Assembly: GCA_046757565.1 (NCBI GenBank)
Contig: JBHHYN010000066.1
Coordinates: 1-15,232 of the forward strand
Direction of reading: 5' to 3'
DNA: 15,232 nt
Origin: JBHHYN01 sp046757565
GTDB lineage: Bacteria > Pseudomonadota > Gammaproteobacteria > Eutrophobiales > Eutrophobiaceae
A program made the translations under genes and the position numbers. Position 1 is the stretch's first letter. Each line of letters begins with the position of its first letter. Of the stretch, positions 1 through 7,694 are shown one piece after another. The notes under the pieces were generated by a model. It was given only the letters and a program-made list of their open reading frames with translations. It did not search any database and was not told the origin of the DNA.

Positions 1-87
1 GACGGGCTACTGTTTATATATCAACCCACAGATTCTGCTGAAGACCCTAAAACAAAAAACGTATACGGACAGGAAGGCGTTCCATGA
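1..87 (+). CDS. C-terminal end of an upstream gene (partial, tentative)
   Basis: Frame 1 is open from the window edge and ends in TGA at 85-87, overlapping the mlaA ATG (84-86) as ATGA, the usual arrangement of translationally coupled genes. The 28 visible residues begin DGLLFIYQPTDS and end GQEGVP. I do not recognise them. Frame 2 is also open here and 28 codons without a stop can occur by chance, so the call rests mainly on the ATGA junction. If real, the upstream gene is in one operon with mlaA. Confidence 0.35.
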   Translation, partial: DGLLFIYQPTDSAEDPKTKNVYGQEGVP

Positions 88-824
88 AGAAATTATCCCG
101 GCATTTACCGATCGGCATGTTTTGTTTCCTGCTTGTTGTGTGTTTGAATGGTTGCGCACATATGGACGCCAGCAGCGATCCCAGGGACCCTTACGAGGGG
201 TTTAACCGTTCCGTTTACCATTTCAATGAAGTCATGGACGATAAAATCTTTAATCCCATCGGCCGGGCCTACAAGGCGGTCTTGCCTAACTTGATTGATC
301 GGGGTATCTCCAATGCATTCAGTAACATCGCCGATGTCGCCGTGATCGTCAACGACATACTGCAATTGAAGATTGGCCAGTCAGTTGCGGATATTGGCCG
401 CCTCGTTTTTAATTCCACGATTGGACTGTTGGGTTTTTTCGATGTGTCGACCCGGCTGGATCTGCCCAAACACCACGAGGATTTTGGGCAGACACTCGCC
501 AGGTGGGGATTCTCTGCCGGCCCCTACCTGGTTATTCCGCTCTTCGGTCCGGCTACGGTGCGGGATGCTGTGGGATATGGCCTCGATAACAGTGTCTTGA
601 CTCCGATTACATACATCAACGATGCGGCCTACCAGGCCGGGGTATTAACGCTCAAATATATCGACTTCAAGGCCGGCCTGTTGAGCGCCAACAAACTTAT
701 CAATGAAGCGGCCCTGGACAAATATGAATTTACCAAGAATGCCTATTTTAACCTGCGGGAAAACCTCATCCATGATCGCGATGGCTCTCTTGAAGAGATT
801 GATGAGACAGTTTTAACTCCTTGA
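84..824 (+). CDS. mlaA: MlaA (VacJ) family outer-membrane lipoprotein
   Basis: MlaA is the outer-membrane component of the Mla system, which removes mislocalised phospholipids from the outer leaflet and passes them to periplasmic MlaC and the inner-membrane MlaFEDB complex. The 246-residue product starts with a lipoprotein signal peptide: basic MKKLSRH, a hydrophobic core, and lipobox LNGC with the lipidated Cys at residue 24. Family hallmarks follow in order: DPYEGFNRSVYHFNEVMD (35-52), NDILQLK, FNSTIGLLGFFDVST, HHEDFGQTLARWG, and GPYLVIPLFGPATVRDAVG in the centre. Length is normal for the family. The start is supported by AGGAAGG at 71-77. No other mla gene is in the window. The stop lies 6 bases from the stop of the convergent minus-strand operon, with no terminator hairpin visible between them. 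Confidence 0.95.
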   Translation: MKKLSRHLPIGMFCFLLVVCLNGCAHMDASSDPRDPYEGFNRSVYHFNEVMDDKIFNPIGRAYKAVLPNLIDRGISNAFSNIADVAVIVNDILQLKIGQSVADIGRLVFNSTIGLLGFFDVSTRLDLPKHHEDFGQTLARWGFSAGPYLVIPLFGPATVRDAVGYGLDNSVLTPITYINDAAYQAGVLTLKYIDFKAGLLSANKLINEAALDKYEFTKNAYFNLRENLIHDRDGSLEEIDETVLTP

Positions 825-830
825 AGCGGA

Positions 831-1508
831 TTATTTTATCTCTTCAATGCCCAGCTGTTTTGCAAACGCCAGCAACTGCTGTTGTTTGCTCATGGCGCCA
901 TCTGCACCGGCCAGTCCGGATAGGGCGCGTTCTTCCAGAAGTTGCTTATGGATAGCGTTGCTGAGTTGGATTAATTCTACGGAATTCTTTACCGCCTCCA
1001 TCTGCTCCTCAGACAGTTCCCTCCATTTCAGCAGGAACTCATTCAGACTGGTCTCGTCCCAGTTATTATCGTTTAAAAAAACCTGGATCAATGTCTGTGC
1101 GGCTGTTGTCTGTTTCAGAAGAGAATCCGCTGCCGGTATGGCGGTGCTGTTGACGTTATTTCCCGGCGCCGTCTTGTGACCCGTTAACAGGAGGGCGGCG
1201 ATGAGAATAGCCGTAATCGCAATAGCCCCGCCCAGCAACCAGAGAATGTTGAGTGAGTGTGAGGGTGGTTGCGGTTCCGAATCAGTGACTATGGGTGCTC
1301 TTTTTTTTTTCTCGGGCCGGCGTTCAGTGACCTCCAGTGACTCCTCCTTGGGAGGCTTGACCAGGGCGGGATAATCATTCACCGGCAATGGAATCTCTCC
1401 CGAGAGGATGCCGTTAATCAATTCCGTGCGGGCATGACGATAGCGCTCCTTGTCGATTTCACCCTTGGCAAACGATTTTGCCAGGCTGCGCAGGGTCGTT
1501 TGCTTCAT
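831..1508 (-). CDS. Small single-pass membrane protein, last gene of the kinase operon (unknown function)
   Basis: The product has 225 residues and I recognise no family. Residues 1-40 are a short helical segment with a GxIDxxxYxxARxxLI pattern (G16, I18, Y23, L30) resembling SHOCT-like mini-domains. Residues 50-85 are a charged, proline-rich linker with a KKKR run. One transmembrane helix spans about 87-109 (LNILWLLGGAIAITAILIAA). Residues 127-225 look all-helical. With the linker cytoplasmic, as the basic residues suggest, the C-terminal part would be periplasmic, the same topology as the upstream kinase. The ATG at 1508 begins one base after the kinase stop (1510-1512), so the genes are probably translationally coupled. 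An in-frame ATG at 1520, with GGAAG immediately before it, would overlap the kinase by 11 bases. The reading frame extends further upstream, but only within the kinase gene. I infer an accessory subunit of the kinase. Confidence 0.75.
   Translation of the reverse strand: MKQTTLRSLAKSFAKGEIDKERYRHARTELINGILSGEIPLPVNDYPALVKPPKEESLEVTERRPEKKKRAPIVTDSEPQPPSHSLNILWLLGGAIAITAILIAALLLTGHKTAPGNNVNSTAIPAADSLLKQTTAAQTLIQVFLNDNNWDETSLNEFLLKWRELSEEQMEAVKNSVELIQLSNAIHKQLLEERALSGLAGADGAMSKQQQLLAFAKQLGIEEIK
1301..1310. repeat. Homopolymer of ten T (A10 on the coding strand) inside the small membrane protein gene
   Basis: Ten consecutive T on the plus strand read as A10 in the minus-strand mRNA, encoding the KKK of EKKKR just before the transmembrane helix. 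Tracts this long are prone to polymerase slippage and to sequencing indels. The frame is intact as given. Confidence 0.9.
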
Positions 1509-1509
1509 A

Positions 1510-4500
1510 CTAGCCGACATCTTCCAGTAGAACGCGAAATCCCGTTGTCTTGTCGGGATTGCCGCTGTACGGTTTTTGCAGGGAAATATCACACTTTGCG
1601 TGGGGGTCCGAATAAGCGCCACCGGCCGTGATGGCGCCGCTGCCGGTTGTGACCATCTCCTGCACGTTGCCGATGTAGTTTTTCAATCCCCAGCCGTTGG
1701 ATCTCCCTGATTTTACGCTGACCGTGCCGGTCCCTTTCAGTACCTTGTCGCCCAGAGTCACGCGGCAATTGACGTTCTTCTTTGGTTGTTTACCTCCGGC
1801 CTTGGCCGCGTATTCCCACTCCTCCTTGGTCGGCAGCCGGTAGGTCTTGCCGGTGCGCGCGGACAACCACTTTAGATAGGTCCCGGCATCCTTGAGGGTA
1901 ATGCCGGTTATTGGGTCGTTAAATTTTTCCCTGTTGGTCTCCGGTTTGCAGTTGCCGCTCAAGGCGCAGTATTTGGCGTAGTCACCGACCGATATCTCAT
2001 ACTTGCCGATGGCAAAACTGCTATGGCCATTGTTGTCCCCCGGGACAACCACCATCAGCGGCCCGCGCCAGCCGCTATTGACCAGGTCAAAGCATATCGC
2101 CTTGGCTCGCCTGCCGTAACCGGCCAGGTTCGAGGTACAGGAACGCGGGCTGGCGATAGGTTTCCACTCCTTCTTGGCCTTGGCCAGTGCAGCTTTGGTT
2201 GTCGCCTTGAACTCAGCCGGCTTCTCCCTGGTCAGCATCTTGTTGGCGGGATTATCCGGCGCCTTGGCGATAAGGCTGTTGATCTCGGTTTCGGCCTTAT
2301 CGTAGTCCGGGTTATCTATCCAGATGGCCTGTGCCCTTCTCAGCAGTTTCCTGGCCTGGCCCAGGGTTTTGTATTTTTCTCCGGCGGCCTTCTTGGCATT
2401 GAGATAGGTGTTGTAGGCATCATTTGCCTGTTTCATCCTGCTCTCAAGGGCCTGCTGAAACTTGAGGAGATCCGGGTGGCCGCCGTAATCCGCTGTGGCT
2501 GCCTGTAGTAATTTGTTGGCTTCGCTCAGCTTGCCGTCGTTTAACAAGGCATCCGCCAGTTCCTTATCGGGCCATGGTTTCAGCTGATACTGATCCTTCA
2601 GATCCGCCAGAATGCTGCTGGTGGGGAATACGCTGCTCGCCGCGTCGGCGAGGGCGGCGGCCTCCTCCTTACTGGTCTGGGCAAGGCTGTTGATGCGCTC
2701 CTCCAGGATCGACTCTGCCTGTTTCCTGAAGGCCGTATACCTGGCCGGGGCGCCGGCTTCGATCTGATTTACCTTGCGGCCTATCTCCACACTGTCGAAG
2801 GTGGTTGCCACCTTGAACAACTCCGACAGGTCGGCGATGTTGACCTCTACCCGGTATTCATCCCGTAACCCCTTGAGGATGGCATTCCCTGGCGCGAGTG
2901 CAAGACCCGCTTCAGCCAGTTTCAGGGCGCTCGCAAATTTTTTGCTCCCCCCCCGGCGCTGAGCAAGCCTGGCATAACTCTCAGCCAGTATCCTCGGGGC
3001 CTGCTTGGTAATGTAGTCATCATCGGCCGGCAATTCCGCCTTCAATTTTTCGAAAATCGCTTTCGCCTCTGCTACACGATCGCCCTCCGTTTGTACCTTG
3101 AAATCCCCTTTCAGGTCCTTGATGCGCTGCTGTTTATCGAACTCCGCCCGGGTCCGGGAGATACTGCCTCGGGTTTCCTGCAACATGGCGAGTTTGGGGG
3201 CAAAGCGTTCACCGCGGTCAACCAGGCCATCGGCAGCATCAAAGCGGTGTTCCTGCAGGGTTATGTTGGCCCTGGCTACATACAGCTGGGCGATGGCGTT
3301 ACGGAAACGCTGCAAGTCATCCACAATCGATTTGTCTTCATTTTTCAGGCTGTCGAGTTCACGCACATTTGCCAGCAGTGCCGATTCCCATTGGGCATTA
3401 TCCAGGTCTGGTTTGGCCAGTTTTTGCTCGATGCTGGATTTGTCGGTAGCCGCAATTTTGGCGATGGCCTGGACGCGGGCGTTACCAGTGAGATGGGCCA
3501 GCTTGATCTGGGTGAGTTCCTGTCCCAGTTGCAGGGCGCTCAGTAGTTCACCATAGTTACTTGCCAGAGCTTCGGCATCGGCCCGGTTGCCGGTGCTCTC
3601 AATACGCTGCAACTCCTTCGTCACGGTCTCCTTTAACCGGGAGGAGAGACTGCCCAGCACCGGAGACTGCTGGGGTGAACTGAGACCGGCAAGTTCGATG
3701 ATGTCGGCCTGGTATTGCTGATAATCGCCCAGCGTGGTGAGTTGCTCCTGTACCGTGCCGAGTGACTGGTCCAATTCGGCGACACGCACCGCCTGTTGTA
3801 CCTTGGTTTGCAGATCTTTCAGGCGGGCATCTTCCGGCGCCGTTTGCAGACCGGAACTAATGAATGCCAGCGCCTGGTCAAAATTCCTGGCGCTGTAGGA
3901 CTGCTCTGCAGCCAGCCGGTAGGCATTGGCCGGCCTGGGATCGGTTAATAACGGGTGTTTCGGATCAATCTGTTTGGCGATGACCCCAAGGATATCTTTG
4001 GTGGTATCAAGCCGATCCGGGTCCTTGAGGGCAGCAATATAATCGTTGTAGAGGTCCGTGATCTTCTGTTTTTTGTTGAAATTGACTTCGCTGGTCAATT
4101 CATCCAGGAAGCTGGAATCGGGGTAAATTTCCCTGACTTCCCCGAGTTTTGCCTGTGCCGCCGGGAAATTATAATTATTGGCGGAGATGTTGATCAGCTG
4201 GCTGATCTCCTTTTTGAAGTACCCCTGAATGGCATCTTTGGCATCTTCGGAGATGGTGGTCTGATCAATCTTTTCCAGACTTCGCATCTCATCCAGTTTG
4301 GCAATAATCACCTGCGTATCGCCGCTGTTGATTGCCGCAACGATCTCCTGGATTTTTTTGTTATGCAGATAATCCAGCGCCGGGTTGATAGCGATGAGTC
4401 CGGCAATGAGCAGGATGCCTGCAGCGATGGTAGCGGGATGCTTATGCCAGGTGGCCTTGCCTTCAAATTCTTCGATAAAGTGGGTGACCGTGGGGCTGCG

Positions 4501-5829
4501 GTCTTCACGCTTGAAGGCGAGGGCATGGCGCAGGGCGCGGTTCTGTTTCTTGTTCAGCCCCTTGATCGGCGCCGGCAGCAGACCATTTTCACGGGCAGTG
4601 GTTGCCGGCAGCTTGTTAAAGGGGTGTTTGCCCGTCAACAGTTCATAGGCGACGCAGCCCAGCGCATAGGTATCGTCGCGGGTATCGGGTTCTTCGCCCT
4701 CCAGCATCTCCAGGCTGGCATAGGCCGGTGTCAGGGCGCCGAGCTTGCCCGGATCGAACAGGGTCTTTTCCGCTTCGCCGGTCACCGGGTTCTTGACCGC
4801 CCGGGCAATACCGAAGTCCAGAGTCTTGACGGTACCGTCATTACACAGGAAAGCATTTCCCGGCTTGAAATCCGAATGCACCAGCCGCCTGGCATGGGCA
4901 TACTCCAGGGCGGCCGCCAGTTGCCGGGTGATTTCAAAGGCCTCAGGGAACGGCAGTCCGCCTTTCTTTCTGACCACTTTCTTGATGTAGGTATTCAGCG
5001 GCTGGCCCACCATTAGCTCCATGGTAATAAAGACCGGTGTACCCGGGCCGCCGATGCGGTCGAAGTCATAAACGGTAGCGATATTGGGGTGGGCCAGTTT
5101 CTGCTGGCGGCTGGATTCACGCTGCAGGGAGATAAAGGCCTCGGGATGAGACTTGAAATCTTCGTTGAGCAGTTTAATGGCGCAGTAGGGGTTTTTATCC
5201 CTGGCTTCCTGCTTCAGCAGATCGATACCCTTGAACACCTTACCCATGCCGCCGACACCCAACACGTCGAGCAGTTTGAAACGTTCCTTGATCACGTCTC
5301 CCACGCCCAATTCGTGACCCGGTGCGCTGTCCGGTTGTTGTGGCTCCTGCCACGCCGTACCGGAGGGACCGGTGGCGCCGGTGAGGGACGGTGACGAGGT
5401 GTCGGTTCCCGTCAGGCTGACATCGAAATCAACGCCACTGGTATCGGTGCCGCCGGTTGCCGAGCGCTCCGCCGCCTCGGAGCGTTCCCCATCGGACATG
5501 ACCTGGGTGCCATCACTCGTCACTTGCGGTTGGGGCTCCTCCTGACGGGCAATGTTGTCCTCCTGGGCGAACACCGTCGAATCCCCTGCCGCAGCCGCCG
5601 ATTCCGTGTCGGTCGCATGCGCCCGCCGGTATTGATTGATCTGGCGTTTCAGCGTTGCATAGACTTGATCATTGATTTTTTTCTGCCCGTATATCTCATC
5701 GAGCTGTGTCAGCATGTTTTGGGCATACCTGGGCGTATCCTGCAGGAGCTTGTCCAGCTGTTTACTCAGGACACTGATATCAAGCTTGCCATTTGCGAGG
5801 GCCTCTAGGGCGGTTTTAAAATCAGCCAC
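1510..5829 (-). CDS. Transmembrane Ser/Thr protein kinase with long helical-repeat region and C-terminal FGE-sulfatase domain
   Basis: The product has 1439 residues. Two short helical segments (1-70) lead into a Ser/Thr/Asp-rich linker (75-175). The Hanks-type kinase domain (about 183-450) has glycine loop GVGGMG (191-196), CAIK lysine K219, likely helix-C E238, catalytic loop HSDFKPGN (D320, K322, N325), DFG at 338-340, SLE at 372-374 and DDTYALG at 385-391. The HRD arginine is replaced by Ser, making it a non-RD kinase. A membrane helix lies at about 466-486. Residues about 490-1255 are a Lys/Ala/Leu-rich helical region that reads like TPR or coiled-coil repeats. The last 184 residues (about 1256-1439) are FGE-sulfatase/SUMF1-like: MVVVPGD, FAIGKYEISVGDYAKYC, YRLPTKEEWEYAAKAGG, GNVQEMV, GGAYSD and terminal GFRVL. 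The kinase should be cytoplasmic and the repeats and FGE domain periplasmic, as in a receptor kinase. The start is GTG at 5829, with GGAGG about 10 bases upstream. It lies 26 bases after the phosphatase gene. Kinase activity is very likely; ligand and substrates are unknown. Confidence 0.93.
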   Translation of the reverse strand: MADFKTALEALANGKLDISVLSKQLDKLLQDTPRYAQNMLTQLDEIYGQKKINDQVYATLKRQINQYRRAHATDTESAAAAGDSTVFAQEDNIARQEEPQPQVTSDGTQVMSDGERSEAAERSATGGTDTSGVDFDVSLTGTDTSSPSLTGATGPSGTAWQEPQQPDSAPGHELGVGDVIKERFKLLDVLGVGGMGKVFKGIDLLKQEARDKNPYCAIKLLNEDFKSHPEAFISLQRESSRQQKLAHPNIATVYDFDRIGGPGTPVFITMELMVGQPLNTYIKKVVRKKGGLPFPEAFEITRQLAAALEYAHARRLVHSDFKPGNAFLCNDGTVKTLDFGIARAVKNPVTGEAEKTLFDPGKLGALTPAYASLEMLEGEEPDTRDDTYALGCVAYELLTGKHPFNKLPATTARENGLLPAPIKGLNKKQNRALRHALAFKREDRSPTVTHFIEEFEGKATWHKHPATIAAGILLIAGLIAINPALDYLHNKKIQEIVAAINSGDTQVIIAKLDEMRSLEKIDQTTISEDAKDAIQGYFKKEISQLINISANNYNFPAAQAKLGEVREIYPDSSFLDELTSEVNFNKKQKITDLYNDYIAALKDPDRLDTTKDILGVIAKQIDPKHPLLTDPRPANAYRLAAEQSYSARNFDQALAFISSGLQTAPEDARLKDLQTKVQQAVRVAELDQSLGTVQEQLTTLGDYQQYQADIIELAGLSSPQQSPVLGSLSSRLKETVTKELQRIESTGNRADAEALASNYGELLSALQLGQELTQIKLAHLTGNARVQAIAKIAATDKSSIEQKLAKPDLDNAQWESALLANVRELDSLKNEDKSIVDDLQRFRNAIAQLYVARANITLQEHRFDAADGLVDRGERFAPKLAMLQETRGSISRTRAEFDKQQRIKDLKGDFKVQTEGDRVAEAKAIFEKLKAELPADDDYITKQAPRILAESYARLAQRRGGSKKFASALKLAEAGLALAPGNAILKGLRDEYRVEVNIADLSELFKVATTFDSVEIGRKVNQIEAGAPARYTAFRKQAESILEERINSLAQTSKEEAAALADAASSVFPTSSILADLKDQYQLKPWPDKELADALLNDGKLSEANKLLQAATADYGGHPDLLKFQQALESRMKQANDAYNTYLNAKKAAGEKYKTLGQARKLLRRAQAIWIDNPDYDKAETEINSLIAKAPDNPANKMLTREKPAEFKATTKAALAKAKKEWKPIASPRSCTSNLAGYGRRAKAICFDLVNSGWRGPLMVVVPGDNNGHSSFAIGKYEISVGDYAKYCALSGNCKPETNREKFNDPITGITLKDAGTYLKWLSARTGKTYRLPTKEEWEYAAKAGGKQPKKNVNCRVTLGDKVLKGTGTVSVKSGRSNGWGLKNYIGNVQEMVTTGSGAITAGGAYSDPHAKCDISLQKPYSGNPDKTTGFRVLLEDVG

Positions 5830-5855
5830 CGGTCTTCCACCTCCAACAGATTAGG

Positions 5856-6605
5856 TTACTCGATGTCCACCACAATGGCGGTCACATTATCTCCCGCTCC
5901 ACGTGACAATGTCAGGTCAATTAACTTCTTGCAGCTCTCTTCCGTATTGCCCGCCTTCATTATGTCCTGTATCTCCAGATCATAGACATGTTTCGGCAGG
6001 CCATCACTGCATAGTAAATAGCGGTCGCCATGTTCCATTTCCTGAATATCCATATCCAGGAAAAGCTCGTCAGTGGCGCCGACAGCGCGCGTGATCATAT
6101 TGCCATGGGGATGTGCCAGGGCCTCTTCGCGGCTGATCATCCCCTGTTCGATGTAGAGTTCAACCTGTGAGTGATCCGCTGTAATCTGCCTCAGGTCGTC
6201 ACGGCGTAACCGGTATAAGCGGCTGTCACCCGCCCAGATATAAATGCAATATTTTTCAAAGGCCAGCATGACCACTACTGTACTGCCAATCGTCACCCGT
6301 TTTGCCGAAGCGCGGGCCTGTTCAACGAGTTTCCGGTTGACGGTTATTAACCTGTCTTCAATATCGTCAATATAATTAACCAGCGTAGTCCCCTCATGGA
6401 TTTTTTTCAGCTTGTCGACGATCATCTGGCTGGCGACATCCCCCTTGTCGTGTCCCCCCATGCCATCAGCGACGGCCCACAGGCCGATTTCAGGCCGCTC
6501 CAGCATGGAGTCCTCATTATGCTTGCGCACCCGGCCGACATCGGTGATGCCGAAGGAGGCCCAACTCATGGGTTTAGCGGATTTTCCTGGATCGGGAACG
6601 GACAT
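5856..6605 (-). CDS. PP2C-family Ser/Thr protein phosphatase
   Basis: This is a metal-dependent phosphatase that should reverse phosphorylation by the kinase encoded next. With the ATG at 6605 it has 249 residues, a bare PP2C domain with no signal or membrane helix, hence cytoplasmic. Motifs in order: RVRKHNEDS (D32), VADGMGG (D47), GSTVVVML (107-114), AGDSRLYRLR (126-134 region), TADHS, TRAVG, YLLCSDGL (D201) and GAGDNVTAIVV (D239). The aspartates are the expected Mn/Mg ligands, so the enzyme should be active. The start is uncertain: the reading frame extends to a GTG at 6677 with GAGG five bases upstream, which would shorten the gap to the cyclase gene from 111 to 39 bases. The extra N-terminus (MPAAGYCFVHSN...) is not conserved-looking, so I prefer 6605. 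A third choice is the ATG at 6569, just before the domain. Confidence 0.93.
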   Translation of the reverse strand: MSVPDPGKSAKPMSWASFGITDVGRVRKHNEDSMLERPEIGLWAVADGMGGHDKGDVASQMIVDKLKKIHEGTTLVNYIDDIEDRLITVNRKLVEQARASAKRVTIGSTVVVMLAFEKYCIYIWAGDSRLYRLRRDDLRQITADHSQVELYIEQGMISREEALAHPHGNMITRAVGATDELFLDMDIQEMEHGDRYLLCSDGLPKHVYDLEIQDIMKAGNTEESCKKLIDLTLSRGAGDNVTAIVVDIE

Positions 6606-6716
6606 GAAAATCAAGTAGAACCGGGCACTACCGTTGCCGCTGTTTGAGTGGACGAAACAGTATCCCGCAGCGGGCACACTTGCCTCATTCCGTCAGAGCA
6701 GACAGAGTGAATATTC

Positions 6717-7622
6717 TCAGAGTTCATGGGTAAACGTGACGACCTCCGCGGGGTCTTCATCAAATGCACGGCCGAGACTTATACGGCCATTTCCGTTCAG
6801 GGGCATCTCCTCCCGTCTGAGAAAGGCCGGTTCATCATTTTCCATCTGCACATGGGTGCCGTTGGTGCTTTGATCCACAATGAAAAACTTGTCCCGTCTC
6901 AATTCAATCCTGACATGTTGACGTGAAGCCAGTTTTTCATTGATAGGCAGGTCGCATTGTTGACTGCGGCCCATTATCACGCTGGTGCGTTGCTTGTTCA
7001 ATTCGATTTCCTGATTGTTATAAGTGACCTTGAGTTTGGCTTCCGGTTTGTGCGCATCCTGCAGAAGCCCGGTTGCCATACGCGTGACATCTTCCTCCTG
7101 CCAGATAATCTCATAGATCTCGATCTCCTCTTTCTTTCCCTTGATGGGAGCGCGGTCGACAAAACGGGAACTTGCCCGCATGACCGGCGCGAGCAGATCA
7201 ATTGTCGATTGGGTGGTGATGATCTGTCCGCCTTTTGCCTGAGCCGCCATGCGGGCAGCGACGTTTACCGCGTCACCGAATACGTCGTCACCTTCCAATA
7301 AAGTCGGACCGTAATGAAAGCCCACACGAATGGACAGGGGGGCGCTCGAGGCCATTCCTCCTTCGGTAACATCTTCGTCCAGGACCTCATGCATTTCGCA
7401 GGCAGCAGAGGCCGCTTCATCCGCAGACGGAAAGGTGCACATGATCTCATCGCCAATCGTCTTGATAACGGTGCCGGAGTGATCGTTGGTTACTTCCGTG
7501 AGGGTCTCCAGGCAGTCGGCCACCTTGACGCGGGCCGTCGCATCACCCAGTGTCTCAAATAACCGGGTGCTGCCGCTGACGTCGGCAAACAGGATCGCTA
7601 AATTAGTCGTTTTTGGTGGCAT
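6717..7622 (-). CDS. Class III adenylate/guanylate cyclase with C-terminal FHA domain
   Basis: The product has 301 residues, is soluble and is the first gene of the operon. The cyclase catalytic domain (about 5-175) begins LAILFADVSGST with metal ligand D14, then KTIGDE (K54, D58) and DVFGDAVNVAARM (D113, N120, R124). By comparison with well-studied class III enzymes, K54 and D113 are the purine-selecting pair of adenylyl cyclases, and N120/R124 the transition-state pair, so all catalytic residues are present and cAMP is the expected product. The FHA domain (about 195-300) shows MGRS (217-220), SRQH (233-236) and DQSTNGTHV (250-258), the residues that bind phosphothreonine peptides. I infer that the FHA domain recruits or switches the cyclase on kinase autophosphorylation. 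Start is ATG at 7622 with only a weak purine-rich stretch upstream. Confidence 0.93.
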   Translation of the reverse strand: MPPKTTNLAILFADVSGSTRLFETLGDATARVKVADCLETLTEVTNDHSGTVIKTIGDEIMCTFPSADEAASAACEMHEVLDEDVTEGGMASSAPLSIRVGFHYGPTLLEGDDVFGDAVNVAARMAAQAKGGQIITTQSTIDLLAPVMRASSRFVDRAPIKGKKEEIEIYEIIWQEEDVTRMATGLLQDAHKPEAKLKVTYNNQEIELNKQRTSVIMGRSQQCDLPINEKLASRQHVRIELRRDKFFIVDQSTNGTHVQMENDEPAFLRREEMPLNGNGRISLGRAFDEDPAEVVTFTHEL

Positions 7623-7635
7623 CTGTTTCTATGTA

Positions 7636-7655
7636 TTAACTGGAAAAGCAGTTAA
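7636..7655 (-). promoter_or_regulatory. Inverted repeat in the 5' leader of the kinase operon
   Basis: TTAACTG-GAAAAG-CAGTTAA is a perfect 7-bp inverted repeat with a 6-base spacer, extendable outward by TGTAT/ATACA if one base bulges. It ends 13 bases upstream of the cyclase start, inside the predicted leader. It could be a dimeric-regulator operator or an mRNA hairpin near the ribosome site. The sequence alone does not decide. Confidence 0.45.
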
Positions 7656-7694
7656 ATACACTCTCCTGGTTTTTATGTTACGTAAGCACCGTGC

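Noticed and set aside
1510..1660. C-terminal FGE region of the kinase as a target of a diversity-generating retroelement.
   Set aside because: FGE-type domains ending in GFR are known variable-region hosts, but there is no reverse transcriptase, template repeat or second copy of this segment in the window.
3955..5016. Plus-strand open frame of 353 residues opposite the kinase.
   Set aside because: It is antisense to the kinase domain and helical region and shows no recognisable motif; the minus-strand frame contains all Hanks kinase motifs.
831..7622. Operon as part of a type VI secretion threonine-phosphorylation module.
   Set aside because: Kinase, phosphatase and FHA roles are analogous, but no Tss/Hcp/VgrG gene is present and the FHA is fused to a cyclase.
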